A stretch of 64,000 bases of DNA. Source: Gp6-AA40 sp035293405. GTDB lineage: Bacteria > Acidobacteriota > Vicinamibacteria > Vicinamibacterales > UBA2999. The stretch lies in the NCBI GenBank assembly GCA_035293405.1, contig DATDOE010000058.1, positions 1 through 64,000 on the forward strand, in the 5' to 3' direction. Under the pieces are notes generated by a model that ran no database searches, was not told the DNA's origin, and was given only the letters and a program-made list of their open reading frames with translations. A program made the position numbers and the translations under genes. Shown here piece by piece: positions 1-10,237 of this stretch (position 1 is the first letter of the stretch; every line of letters starts with the position of its first letter).

Positions 1-79
1 ATGATTACGCTCATCGCGTAATCGAGGTACGAGCGCTTCATCTCGTCTTCGATGTTTACGGGAGTGCGATTGACTTCCA

Positions 80-80
<1 letters not shown>
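1..80 (-). CDS. gyrA: DNA gyrase subunit A, N-terminal fragment (runs off the window)
   Basis: Only the first 26 codons are inside the window. The start ATG is at 80-78 and the protein begins MEVNRTPVNIEDEMKRSYLD, followed by YAMSVI, the conserved N-terminus of the gyrase A breakage-reunion subunit. With GyrB it would form the A2B2 topoisomerase that introduces negative supercoils. The start codon shares one base with the gyrB stop (TGATG), so translation is probably coupled and the two subunits made in balance. The rest of the gene lies to the left of the window. Confidence 0.93.
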
Positions 81-2698
<2,618 letters not shown>

Positions 2699-2735
2699 GC
2701 GTGTTCCTAACCGTCCTGAGTCCTCTGAGCGCTGG

Positions 2736-3839
2736 TCAAATCCTCATCGGCATGATGACGTACGTGTAGTCATAGCCTTCCGCGCCGACGGGCTTCATGA
2801 TGGCCTGGCTGACTTCATCCTTGAGCGACAACGAGACCACATCGGTCTCGACGACGTTCAAGAAGTCGAGCACATACTGTGCATTGAATGAGATGGTCAG
2901 GGCAGGCCCCGTGTATTCGACTGGGAGTTGCTCGTGGGCTTCGCCGAATTCGGAGCTGCTCGATGTCACCTCGACTTTTCCTTTGTCGATCTCGAACTTC
3001 ACCGCCCGCGATCGTTCGTTTGACAGCAGCGCCACGCGCTTCACGGCATTGGTCAACCGCTCGCGATCGAACTCGATGTCCTTGTCATTGCCCTTTGGGA
3101 TGACTCGCTCGTACGCGGGAAACTGCCCGTCGATCATCCGCGAGATCAACACTCGGCCGCCGACCTCGAAAAAGAGGTGGTTCTCACCGCTTTCGAACTC
3201 GATGTCCCCGTCCCCTTCGGCCAACAGCTTCCCAAGTTCCAGGAGTGTCTTCTTGGGAAGGATCACTCCGATCTCCTGAGCCACGCCAGTCTCATATTTG
3301 ACATCGACGAGCGCGAGGCGGTGTCCATCGGTCGCGACGAGCGTCAAACTATCCGGCTTCAGGACGAACTTCGCGCCGTTCAAGAAGAACCGCGTGTCTT
3401 CCCCGGTAATCGCGTATTGCGTCTTGGCGACCATTTCCTTGACCGCTGCCCGTGGGAGGACCGCGCGCGCGTTGCCGCTGATCTCAGGCAGCGTGGGGAA
3501 GTCTTCGCGCGGAAGCGTCTGCATGCGAGAGTCGAAACGATCCGCTGCGACTTTGACCCCGTTCTTGTCTTCCTCGATCCGAACATCGGTCTCGGGGAGT
3601 GCCTTCACGATTTCGTACAGCTTCTTCGCAGGCAGCGTCAGCGATCCGCCTTTCGCGACTGCCGCCTGACACCGGCTCCGCAGCGCCACCTCGAGATCGG
3701 TCGCGAGCATCCGCACTTCGTCACCCTTCGCCTCCATCAAGACATTCGCAAGGATGGGGATCGTGTTCTTCCGCTCGACGATGCCCTGGAAGAGTTGCAG
3801 TTCTCGCAGAAGCTCAGTCTTCCGGACAACAAGTTCCAT
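2736..3839 (-). CDS. dnaN: DNA polymerase III beta sliding clamp
   Basis: The 367-residue processivity clamp of the replicative polymerase; the family is usually about 365-375 residues. It starts MELVVRKTELLRELQLFQGI and ends in YDYTYVIMPMRI, the conserved clamp C-terminus that closes the third domain. Motifs such as VATDGHRLALV and ISRMIDGQFPAYERVIP are present. The gene sits between dnaA and gyrB in the classical origin order, all on the minus strand. A consensus-like promoter lies about 100 bp upstream, inside the dnaA-dnaN gap, so it can be transcribed apart from dnaA. Confidence 0.97.
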   Translation of the reverse strand: MELVVRKTELLRELQLFQGIVERKNTIPILANVLMEAKGDEVRMLATDLEVALRSRCQAAVAKGGSLTLPAKKLYEIVKALPETDVRIEEDKNGVKVAADRFDSRMQTLPREDFPTLPEISGNARAVLPRAAVKEMVAKTQYAITGEDTRFFLNGAKFVLKPDSLTLVATDGHRLALVDVKYETGVAQEIGVILPKKTLLELGKLLAEGDGDIEFESGENHLFFEVGGRVLISRMIDGQFPAYERVIPKGNDKDIEFDRERLTNAVKRVALLSNERSRAVKFEIDKGKVEVTSSSSEFGEAHEQLPVEYTGPALTISFNAQYVLDFLNVVETDVVSLSLKDEVSQAIMKPVGAEGYDYTYVIMPMRI

Positions 3840-4127
3840 AGACGTGTGGTGACCTCGCGCAGAGCGGTGTGGCCGCGTTAAGGGACCCGTTGGTGGAGCG
3901 AGGTGATTTCACTCCACTGAAGTGATTAGAAGAGATACAGAATTATACAGAAGATAAGGTGCGGTGCAAAACTCATCAACGGCCGATTAAGGCTTGACAT
4001 TCAATGACTTAGCGTGTGGAAAAAACTGTGACTTCGCCAGTCACGTCTGATGCCGATCTTGTGGGAATCCTGCGCTGAGCAACCGTCCACAGCCGGTGAT
4101 CGCGAGAGCCTGTGGACGGTGCCGAAT
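3840..4127. other. dnaA-dnaN intergenic region with DnaA-box-like sites (possible part of oriC)
   Basis: TGTGGAAAA at 4015-4023 is the complement of the DnaA-box variant TTTTCCACA. An exact 11-bp inverted repeat, ACCGTCCACAG (4082-4092) and CTGTGGACGGT (4110-4120), carries two further TCCACA cores facing each other across 17 bp, just past the dnaA stop. An AT-rich segment follows at 3910-3960. Together these resemble an origin half: boxes plus a candidate unwinding element. The inverted repeat could instead be a transcript-end hairpin for dnaA, but no T tract follows it. Confidence 0.5.
3942..3969 (-). promoter_or_regulatory. Sigma70-type promoter for dnaN-gyrB
   Basis: On the minus strand a perfect -10 hexamer TATAAT (3947-3942) is preceded by TTGCAC (3969-3964) with a 16-bp spacer. 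Transcription would start near 3935 and give a leader of about 95 bases to the dnaN ATG. The surrounding 3910-3960 stretch is AT-rich compared with the rest of the window, so it could also be a DNA-unwinding element of the origin. Confidence 0.6.
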
Positions 4128-5468
4128 TTACCGGAATGACTCCAGAAAACCGTTGATCAGCTTGTTGAAATCTCCGTCGTTCTTTCGACGCGCCTCGACC
4201 TTCTTGATCGAATGAATGACGGTCGAATGATGCTTGCCGCCGAAGCTCCGGCCGATCTCGGGGAGTGATGCATGCGTCAGCGTTTTGCACAGATACATCG
4301 CCACCTGTCGAGGCATCGCGACCGACTTCGAGTTGTTGCGCAGTTTCAGATCGGCGATCTTCTGCTTGTAGTGATCGGCGACGAACTTCTGGATGCTCTC
4401 GATGGTGATCGCCTTGTCGTCCTGCTCGAGGACGTTCTTCAGGACTTCTCGCGTGAGCTCCAGTGTAATCTCACGTCCGGTCAGCGAGGCATACGCAATC
4501 AAACGAATGAGTGAGCCCTCGAGTTCACGAATGTTGGACTTGATTCGACTGGCGATGTGAATCGCGACGTTGTCCGGGAGAGGCACTGCTTCGGCTTCGG
4601 CTTTTCGCTTGAGAATCGCGACCTTGGTTTCGAGATCCGGCGATTGAATATCAGCGGTGAGGCCCCACTCGAAACGGGATCGGAGGCGCTCTTCCAGGGC
4701 CGGGATTTCATTCGGCGGTCGATCGCTGCTCAGCACGATCTGCTTCTGGGCGTCGTACAGCGCGTTGAACGTGTGGAAGAACTCCGTCTGCGTACCTTCC
4801 TTGCCGGAGACGAACTGGATGTCGTCCACCAGCAGAACGTCCACGCTGCGGTATCGTTCGCGAAAATCGAGGATGCGGTCGTACCGTACCGCGTTGATCA
4901 TCTCGTTCATGAACCGCTCCGACGAGATGTAGGTGAGCTTCAGCGTCGGGTCGTGTTGCAGCACGTACTGCCCGATCGCGTGCATCAGATGTGTCTTCCC
5001 CAAACCCACACCGCCGTAGATGAACAGCGGGTTGTACGATCGGGATGGTGCCTCGGCGACCGCCCGGCAGGCGGCGTGCGCGAACTGGTTCGATGAGCCG
5101 ACAATGAACGTGTCGAAGGTATAGCGCGGATTGAGCCCCCCGGACAGGATCGGGGCCACATCCACGGGAAGTGTTTCGACCTCGGGTGGGAGATCGTCAA
5201 GCGCGGGAGGAGGGACGGCGCCTTCGGCGACGAAATTAACGGTCGTGCCGGGACGACGCACCTCCGCAAGCGCTTCCGAGAGCACCACCGAGTAGTGCTT
5301 CGTCAGCCAATCCTTGAAAAGGGCGTTTGGGACGCGGATGGTCAGCGATCCGCCGCCGTCGGAAACGAAAGCCGTCGGCCGGAACCAGGTATAGAAGCTA
5401 TGCCGGTTCACCTTGGTCTCGATCCTGGCCAGGATCTGGTCCCAAATGCTCGTGTCCATGGCGATCAT
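4128..5468 (-). CDS. dnaA: Chromosomal replication initiator DnaA
   Basis: AAA+ initiator that binds DnaA boxes and opens oriC; 446 residues with the chosen start. Domain I begins SIWDQILARIETKVNRHSFYTWF. A Pro-rich linker follows, then the AAA+ domain with Walker A GGVGLGKT at about residues 152-159 and Walker B LLVDDIQF. The C-terminal helix-turn-helix contains the signature IGRSFGGKHHSTVIHSI. I chose ATG 5468 because GAGG lies 9 bases upstream. ATG 5459 is an alternative three codons in, and the reading frame is open further upstream without conserved sequence. It diverges from rpmH across a gap with DnaA boxes. Confidence 0.96.
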   Translation of the reverse strand: MIAMDTSIWDQILARIETKVNRHSFYTWFRPTAFVSDGGGSLTIRVPNALFKDWLTKHYSVVLSEALAEVRRPGTTVNFVAEGAVPPPALDDLPPEVETLPVDVAPILSGGLNPRYTFDTFIVGSSNQFAHAACRAVAEAPSRSYNPLFIYGGVGLGKTHLMHAIGQYVLQHDPTLKLTYISSERFMNEMINAVRYDRILDFRERYRSVDVLLVDDIQFVSGKEGTQTEFFHTFNALYDAQKQIVLSSDRPPNEIPALEERLRSRFEWGLTADIQSPDLETKVAILKRKAEAEAVPLPDNVAIHIASRIKSNIRELEGSLIRLIAYASLTGREITLELTREVLKNVLEQDDKAITIESIQKFVADHYKQKIADLKLRNNSKSVAMPRQVAMYLCKTLTHASLPEIGRSFGGKHHSTVIHSIKKVEARRKNDGDFNKLINGFLESFR

Positions 5469-5640
5469 TTCGACAAACCTCGCAGAATCGGCCTTTCGCC
5501 TACTGAGACGCCGCTGGCGACGACAGATTGGCGACTCTGGTGGCCTGAGAAGGCCCAAAAACCGTGAGGTTCAGACCTTCGCCACGCCAGAAATGGCAGG
5601 GAAACCGTTGTCTTTTGGGGTGTTTGGCTGAAGGGCCGTG

Positions 5641-5672
5641 TTTTCCACAATGTTTTCCACAGTTGTGGAAAT
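5641..5672. other. DnaA-box cluster (candidate oriC)
   Basis: Two exact copies of TTTTCCACA lie at 5641-5649 and 5653-5661, followed by TGTGGAAAT (5664-5672), which reads ATTTCCACA on the other strand. The cores are spaced at about 12 bp. They lie in the 395-bp gap between divergent dnaA and rpmH, the classical place for an origin or for dnaA autoregulation. The rest of this gap (5469-5863) holds the repeat array and promoter listed separately and no gene that I can support. Confidence 0.65.
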
Positions 5673-5746
5673 CTTGGGGGAGGAACCGAACCGCCTTCGC
5701 CATCATCAGACCGGTGAGCCCGCGACTGTAGCACAGAGTTCACATA

Positions 5747-5793
5747 AGACAGCCATCCTTTGACATGCCATAGACAGCCAATCTTTGACATGC
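5747..5793. repeat. Tandem 22-bp repeats with 25-bp period
   Basis: AGACAGCC-(A/T)-(T/C)-C-CTTTGACATGC-type units lie at 5747-5768 and 5772-5793 and match at 20 of 22 positions. A third, partial unit, GCCAATCTTTTACATAG, lies at 5841-5857, just before rpmH. The second unit contains the -35 hexamer of the rpmH promoter. The spacing (about 2.5 helical turns) and the position beside DnaA boxes allow three readings: operator repeats, origin iterons, or the leftover end of an insertion sequence. Confidence 0.7.
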
Positions 5794-5814
5794 TACCTGA
5801 GCGACGGCTAGTAT
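5785..5814 (+). promoter_or_regulatory. Promoter of the rpmH-rnpA-yidD-yidC operon
   Basis: A perfect -35 TTGACA (5785-5790) and a -10 TAGTAT (5809-5814) are separated by 18 bp. The transcript would start near 5821 and give a leader of about 43 bases to the rpmH ATG. The -35 lies inside the second 25-bp-period repeat, so a protein bound to the repeats would compete with RNA polymerase. Confidence 0.6.
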
Positions 5815-5863
5815 TGGGGTTTCGTCCGGTGCCGACTCACGCCAATCTTTTACATAGGACAGT

Positions 5864-6016
5864 ATGAAGGGAAAGCGCACGTTTCAACCGAACACCAGGC
5901 GCCGTGCGAAGACCCATGGCTTCCTCGTGCGGATGGCGACCAAGAACGGCCGAATCGTGCTGAAAAGACGGCGCGCCAAGGGTCGCAAGCGTCTGACGGT
6001 CGCCGACGAGCGATAG
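5864..6016 (+). CDS. rpmH: 50S ribosomal protein L34
   Basis: A very basic 50-residue protein starting MKGKRTFQPNTRRRAKTHGF and ending KRLTVADER. The FQPN, RRAKTHGF and GRKR motifs are those of bacterial L34 (44-52 residues), an rRNA-binding protein of the large subunit. It is the first gene of the classical rpmH-rnpA-yidD-yidC order, divergent from dnaA. The rnpA start GTG follows its stop codon with no gap. Confidence 0.97.
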   Translation: MKGKRTFQPNTRRRAKTHGFLVRMATKNGRIVLKRRRAKGRKRLTVADER

Positions 6017-6424
6017 GTGGCTGCAAGGCTCGGACTGGCGCCCGCCGAGCGGGTTCGCCGCCGGCCCGATTTTGAACGCGCCTATTCCACGGGCATCCGG
6101 ATTCACGCGCGATTCATGACGCTGTTCGTCGTAGGAAACGGCAGCGCTGTCTCACGTCTAGGTATCGCCGCCACTCGGAAGTTGGGCGCCGCGGTTGAGC
6201 GAAATCGCGCCAAGCGGCTCTCCCGCGAGGTGTTTCGGCGTCATAAGATCGAGACCGGCCTCGACATCGTTATCGTGCCGCGCCGGGAAATGCTCGATGC
6301 TCCCTTCACCAGTCTTGAGACCGACTACGCAGACGCCCTCGCACGACGGCACCGCGAGCGACCAGCCGCGGCCGGACAACGGGATCGCCGTCGCCGCAAT
6401 CCTGGCCCTGCTAAGGGTCTATAA
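6017..6424 (+). CDS. rnpA: Ribonuclease P protein component
   Basis: Protein subunit of RNase P, which with the M1-type RNA matures tRNA 5' ends; 135 residues from GTG 6017, which abuts the rpmH stop. Family motifs are present: RVRRRPDFERAYSTG near the N-terminus, then AATRKLGAAVERNRAKRLSR, the RNR box that contacts RNA, and DIVIVPRREML. The last about 25 residues are a basic, low-complexity extension that overlaps the start of yidD in another frame, so that tail is probably not needed for the fold. Confidence 0.94.
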   Translation: MAARLGLAPAERVRRRPDFERAYSTGIRIHARFMTLFVVGNGSAVSRLGIAATRKLGAAVERNRAKRLSREVFRRHKIETGLDIVIVPRREMLDAPFTSLETDYADALARRHRERPAAAGQRDRRRRNPGPAKGL

Positions 6425-6602
6425 GCTACTCGTTTCACCGTTATTTACAGGCTCATGCCGGTTCCATCCGTCGTGTTCGGACTACATGGCGGAGGCGGTG
6501 ACCAGGCATGGCGTCAGTCGCGGCACGTGGCTGGGCCTTCGGCGGCTCGCGCGCTGCCTGCCATTTGGGGGTAACGGGTTCGATCCCGTTCCCAGAACGT
6601 AG
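6297..6602 (+). CDS. yidD: Membrane protein insertion efficiency factor YidD
   Basis: Small DUF37 protein associated with the YidC insertion pathway. The conserved core is unmistakable: LLRVYKLLVSPLFTGSCRF, then HPSCSDYMAEAV, GTWLGLRRLARC and GGNGFDPVP. The three Cys residues of the family are present. The start is uncertain. No ATG, GTG or TTG lies within 30 codons before LLRVYK; the nearest in-frame candidates are TTG 6315 and ATG 6297. Either gives a long overlap (110-128 bp) with the rnpA 3' end. The gene ends 9 bp before yidC. Confidence 0.9.
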   Translation: MLPSPVLRPTTQTPSHDGTASDQPRPDNGIAVAAILALLRVYKLLVSPLFTGSCRFHPSCSDYMAEAVTRHGVSRGTWLGLRRLARCLPFGGNGFDPVPRT

Positions 6603-6611
6603 ATCCACTTC

Positions 6612-8351
6612 ATGGAACGCAGGGTTTTCGTCGCGATCCTTTTGTCGTTTGCCGTCCTCTACGGCTACCAGGCGCTCTTCGTGCCACCCAAACCCGCTCC
6701 GCCGGCGGAGTTGGCGCAACGGCCGCAGCCGGTAGCCACTTCGAGTGAGACCCCGGCAATAAAGCCAGCTGAGGCCGTCCCAGAATCCGCTCGCGCGCCA
6801 GAGCCACCGGCGCTGATGACCGAGGCAGGCGAGCGTGAGATCGTCGTCGACACGGCGACTTCGCAAGTTGTGCTGACCAATCGCGGTGGTCGAATCCTTC
6901 ATTGGCGGTTGAAGGACTATCGCGATCCCCAAGGCGCCTTGGTCGATCTGGTGCCATCGGACGTTCCGCCCGACCAGCCGCGGCCCTTCTCGCTGTTGGT
7001 CGACGATCAGCAGATCACCACACGCCTCAACGGCGCCCTGTTTCAAGCAACCGGCGATTCGAGTGGACGCGTCGATGCGTCACAGGGACCGGGAACCGTC
7101 GTCTTCGAATACCAGGACGCAGCCGGACTGCGGGCGCGAAAAGAGTTCCGCTTCGATCCTCGCAACTACGTCGTGTCGTTTTCCGCGACGGTAACCAACG
7201 GAGAGAAGGTCCTGAATCCCACGATTGCATGGGGGCCTGGCCTCGGAGATGCGGGTGCCGCCACCGGAGGTGGCAGCTTCTTCACCGGGAACTACGTCCA
7301 GCCTCCGCAGGCGATCTACCATCGCGACGGCGACGTCGAGCGCATCACTGCGGGCGACACGATCGAAGAGCCGATCTACGAGGGGGTGTTCCGTTTCGCA
7401 GGCCTCGACGATCACTACTTCCTCGCTGCCGCGGTGAATCCGGGACGCGCCCGTCTTGAATACAAACCCGTCACGCTGCCCGGCCCGGGCGAGACGCAGC
7501 GGCAGTTGCTGGCGCACGCCATTCGCTTTCCAGAGCCGCCCGCCACTGTGCGCTTCTTCGTTGGTCCCAAACAGCTCGACGTGCTGCGGTCTGTCGAACC
7601 TGAGATGGCGCGGGCGATCTCCTTCGGCATGTTCCGGCTTCTCTCGCTGCCGCTCTTGAGTGCCCTGACGTGGATTCACGGCTTCATCGGCAACTACGGC
7701 TGGGCGATTATTCTGCTCACCATACTCATCAACCTGGCCATCTTCCCGCTGCGACACAAGAGTCTCGTGTCGATGCGCAAGGTCCAGGCACTGCAGCCGC
7801 AGTTGAAGCTGATTCAGGATCGCTACGCGGGCTTGAAGGTCACCGATCCAGCCAAGCAGAAGATGCAGACGGAGATCATGGCCCTCTACAAGGAGAAGGG
7901 CGTGAATCCGGCAAGCGGCTGTCTGCCGATGCTGCTCACGATGCCTGTGCTGTTCGCGTTCTACTCCCTGCTCTCACAGGCCATTGAGCTGCGCGGCGCG
8001 GAATTCGGATGGTGGATCAAAGATCTCTCGGAGCACGATCCGCTTTACATTACACCCGTCCTCATGGCCCTGACGATGTTCTGGCAACAGAAGGTGACGC
8101 CTTCGACTGCCGATCCGGCGCAACAGAAAGTGATGATGATGATGCCGCTGATGTTCGGCGTCATGTTTCTCTATGCGCCGAGCGGCCTGGTGCTCTACTG
8201 GTTTGTGGGCAACCTGTTTGCAATCGGCCAGCAGTACTTTACCAACTGGTGGATCGGGCCACCGGTGGTAGCCACCGCCCGCCCGCCGGCGGAGCGTCGG
8301 CTGAAGAACGCCGGCTCGGGTCGTACTGCAGGCGCCGAGAACAAGAACTAG
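6612..8351 (+). CDS. yidC: Membrane protein insertase YidC
   Basis: Inner-membrane insertase/chaperone of the Oxa1 family, 579 residues. It starts MERRVFVAILLSFAVLYGYQ, an N-terminal membrane anchor, followed by a Pro/Ala-rich linker and the large periplasmic beta-domain found only in Gram-negative YidC. The C-terminal insertase core starts near residue 340 with segments such as NYGWAIILLTILINLAIFPL, KEKGVNPASGCLPMLLTMPV and PSGLVLYWFVGNLF, and ends in a short basic tail. The family length is usually about 540-600. It lies in the rpmH operon directly after yidD. Confidence 0.97.
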   Translation: MERRVFVAILLSFAVLYGYQALFVPPKPAPPAELAQRPQPVATSSETPAIKPAEAVPESARAPEPPALMTEAGEREIVVDTATSQVVLTNRGGRILHWRLKDYRDPQGALVDLVPSDVPPDQPRPFSLLVDDQQITTRLNGALFQATGDSSGRVDASQGPGTVVFEYQDAAGLRARKEFRFDPRNYVVSFSATVTNGEKVLNPTIAWGPGLGDAGAATGGGSFFTGNYVQPPQAIYHRDGDVERITAGDTIEEPIYEGVFRFAGLDDHYFLAAAVNPGRARLEYKPVTLPGPGETQRQLLAHAIRFPEPPATVRFFVGPKQLDVLRSVEPEMARAISFGMFRLLSLPLLSALTWIHGFIGNYGWAIILLTILINLAIFPLRHKSLVSMRKVQALQPQLKLIQDRYAGLKVTDPAKQKMQTEIMALYKEKGVNPASGCLPMLLTMPVLFAFYSLLSQAIELRGAEFGWWIKDLSEHDPLYITPVLMALTMFWQQKVTPSTADPAQQKVMMMMPLMFGVMFLYAPSGLVLYWFVGNLFAIGQQYFTNWWIGPPVVATARPPAERRLKNAGSGRTAGAENKN

Positions 8352-8373
8352 AATCTCCGACAGCGAGCGACAC

Positions 8374-8859
8374 GTGAACACGAACCAAGAGCAGCAGCGA
8401 AGCGTGAACGAGGCCGTGAGCCAGCAGATCGCCAAGTTCGTCCAGGACGTGGTTGACGCCATGGGCGTCGTGCTAACGGCAACGATCGAAGAGACGCCAG
8501 AGGCGACACGCATCAACCTCGAAGGTGAAGACGGCGGGTTGTTCATCCGCCGTGGAGGCGAGGGGCTCCAGGCCCTGCAGCACGTGGTGGCGACGGCATT
8601 CCGCAGGCAGCTTGGCGACGACAATCGCATCGTCATCGATTGCAACAATTTTCGCCGGGACAAAGACGCGGAGATCCGGCAGATGGCGAAGTACATCGCC
8701 GAGAAGGCCCGCAGCAGCGGCGCACCGCAGGAAATGGGCCCACTCAATCCGTACGAGCGCCGGATTGTTCACCTGGCGATCGCCGAAGATCCATCCGTCA
8801 GCTCCGAGAGCATTGGCGACGCGTTCATGAAGACGGTGATCATCTCCGCTCGACGATAG
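8374..8859 (+). CDS. khpB: KH-R3H RNA-binding protein KhpB (Jag), short form
   Basis: 161-residue cytoplasmic RNA-binding protein, starting at GTG 8374. Residues about 20-85 form a type-II KH domain (VVDAMGVVLTATIEE then DGGLFIRRGGEGLQALQHVV), and residues about 90-160 an R3H domain with NPYERRIVHLAIAED. The N-terminal Jag domain of Firmicutes and some other Jag proteins is missing, so it is about 50 residues shorter than those. The position between yidC and mnmE is the usual one, and KhpB is linked to small-RNA handling and envelope control in other bacteria. Confidence 0.9.
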   Translation: MNTNQEQQRSVNEAVSQQIAKFVQDVVDAMGVVLTATIEETPEATRINLEGEDGGLFIRRGGEGLQALQHVVATAFRRQLGDDNRIVIDCNNFRRDKDAEIRQMAKYIAEKARSSGAPQEMGPLNPYERRIVHLAIAEDPSVSSESIGDAFMKTVIISARR

Positions 8860-8874
8860 CCGGCAGCCTCAGGC

Positions 8875-10230
8875 ATGTTCTCGCCTGCAGATACCATCGT
8901 CGCGATTGCGACGCCGCCCGGTCGCGGTGGCGTGGGAATCGTACGAATCAGCGGGCCTGACGCCAGCGGCGTCGCGAGCCGCATCCTCGTGAGGGATGCC
9001 CCGCTCGAGCCACGCCACGCAACATTCACCAAGGTGTGCAGTACCCACTCGCCCGGCGATGCGCGCGCGGTCGATGAAGTGATTGCCACATGGTTCCCCG
9101 CTCCCCACTCTTACACCGGTGAGCACGTCGTCGAAGTCAGTGCGCATGGCAGCCCTGTCGTCCTGCAGGCCATGGTCCAGGGCGCGATTGGCGCAGGCGC
9201 GCGACTGGCTCGGCCAGGCGAGTTCACGTTCCGCGCGTTTCTGAACGGCAAGCGCGATCTGGTGCAAGCCGAGGCCGTTGCGGATCTGATCGCGGCGGCC
9301 ACACCGCTGCAGGCGCGCGTCGCGTTCGATCAGCTCGAAGGTTCATTGACCACGCAGATTCAGGAGCTCGACACCGAGTTGCTCGATCTGATCGCACGAC
9401 TCGAGGGCTCACTCGACTTTCCTGAGGAGGGTTTCCACTTCATCGATCCGCGCGACATCGGCAGGCGGATCACGTGCGTGATCGACCGCCTGGATACGAT
9501 CCTCCGTGAGGCGACACGAGGTCGCGTGATTCGCGAGGGTGCGACGGTGGTGATCGCAGGCCGGCCCAACGTCGGCAAGTCGAGTCTCTTCAACGCGCTG
9601 CTCGGGCACGCGCGCGCAATCGTCACCGAGACGCCAGGCACGACACGCGATCTCGTGACGGAGACCGTCGAGCTCGACGGTCTTGCCGTGACCCTGGTTG
9701 ACACCGCAGGTCTACGCGAGACGACGGAGGCGGCGGAGCAGGAAGGCGTGTCGCGCGGCGTCCGCGCGCGAACTGTCGCCGATCTCGTCGTCGTTGTGCT
9801 TGACCGTGGGCAGCACCTGACCAACGAAGACATGCGATTACTCGACGAGACGTCGGCACAACGGCGCGTCATCGTCGCGAACAAGTGTGACCGTGCCGCG
9901 GTATGGACGCGCGAGTTGTCTCAGGAGGTGTCCGCAGCGAACGGCGCCGGCATCGGTGAACTGCGCCGCGCGATTGTTCATGCGCTCACCGGTGACGAGC
10001 ACTTGCGCGATACTGCGGCGATCTCCAACGTGCGGCACGCCGCGTTGCTCGAGAGTGCGCGGGTCTATCTCGATCACGCACGTGGGGCCGCCTCCGACGC
10101 GAGCGCGGCGGAGGAGTTCGTTCTCGCCGATTTGCATGCGGCGCGCATGAGCCTCGGTGAAGTCGTGGGCATCCACACCAGCGAGGACGTTCTGCGGCAC
10201 ATCTTCGAGCGATTCTGCGTCGGCAAGTGA
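8875..10230 (+). CDS. mnmE: tRNA modification GTPase MnmE
   Basis: With MnmG it installs the carboxymethylaminomethyl group at wobble U34 of certain tRNAs. 451 residues, the usual family size. The N-terminal formyl-THF-binding domain starts DTIVAIATPPGRGGVGIVRI. The G domain is inserted near residue 229 with GRPNVGKSSLFNALLG, DTAG and NKCD motifs. The chain ends in FCVGK, the C-terminal CxGK motif whose Cys is needed for activity. The mnmG start follows by 7 bp. Confidence 0.97.
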   Translation: MFSPADTIVAIATPPGRGGVGIVRISGPDASGVASRILVRDAPLEPRHATFTKVCSTHSPGDARAVDEVIATWFPAPHSYTGEHVVEVSAHGSPVVLQAMVQGAIGAGARLARPGEFTFRAFLNGKRDLVQAEAVADLIAAATPLQARVAFDQLEGSLTTQIQELDTELLDLIARLEGSLDFPEEGFHFIDPRDIGRRITCVIDRLDTILREATRGRVIREGATVVIAGRPNVGKSSLFNALLGHARAIVTETPGTTRDLVTETVELDGLAVTLVDTAGLRETTEAAEQEGVSRGVRARTVADLVVVVLDRGQHLTNEDMRLLDETSAQRRVIVANKCDRAAVWTRELSQEVSAANGAGIGELRRAIVHALTGDEHLRDTAAISNVRHAALLESARVYLDHARGAASDASAAEEFVLADLHAARMSLGEVVGIHTSEDVLRHIFERFCVGK

Positions 10231-10237
10231 CGACGGT

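Noticed and set aside
4082..4120. Inverted repeat after dnaA as a rho-independent terminator.
   Set aside because: No T tract follows on the minus strand and the loop is 17 bases; paired DnaA-box-like cores are a better reading.
6571..6600. GGGTTCGATCCCGTTCCC resembles a tRNA T-arm.
   Set aside because: It is the coding sequence for the conserved YidD C-terminus (GGNGFDPVP), and no acceptor, D or anticodon arms can be drawn upstream.
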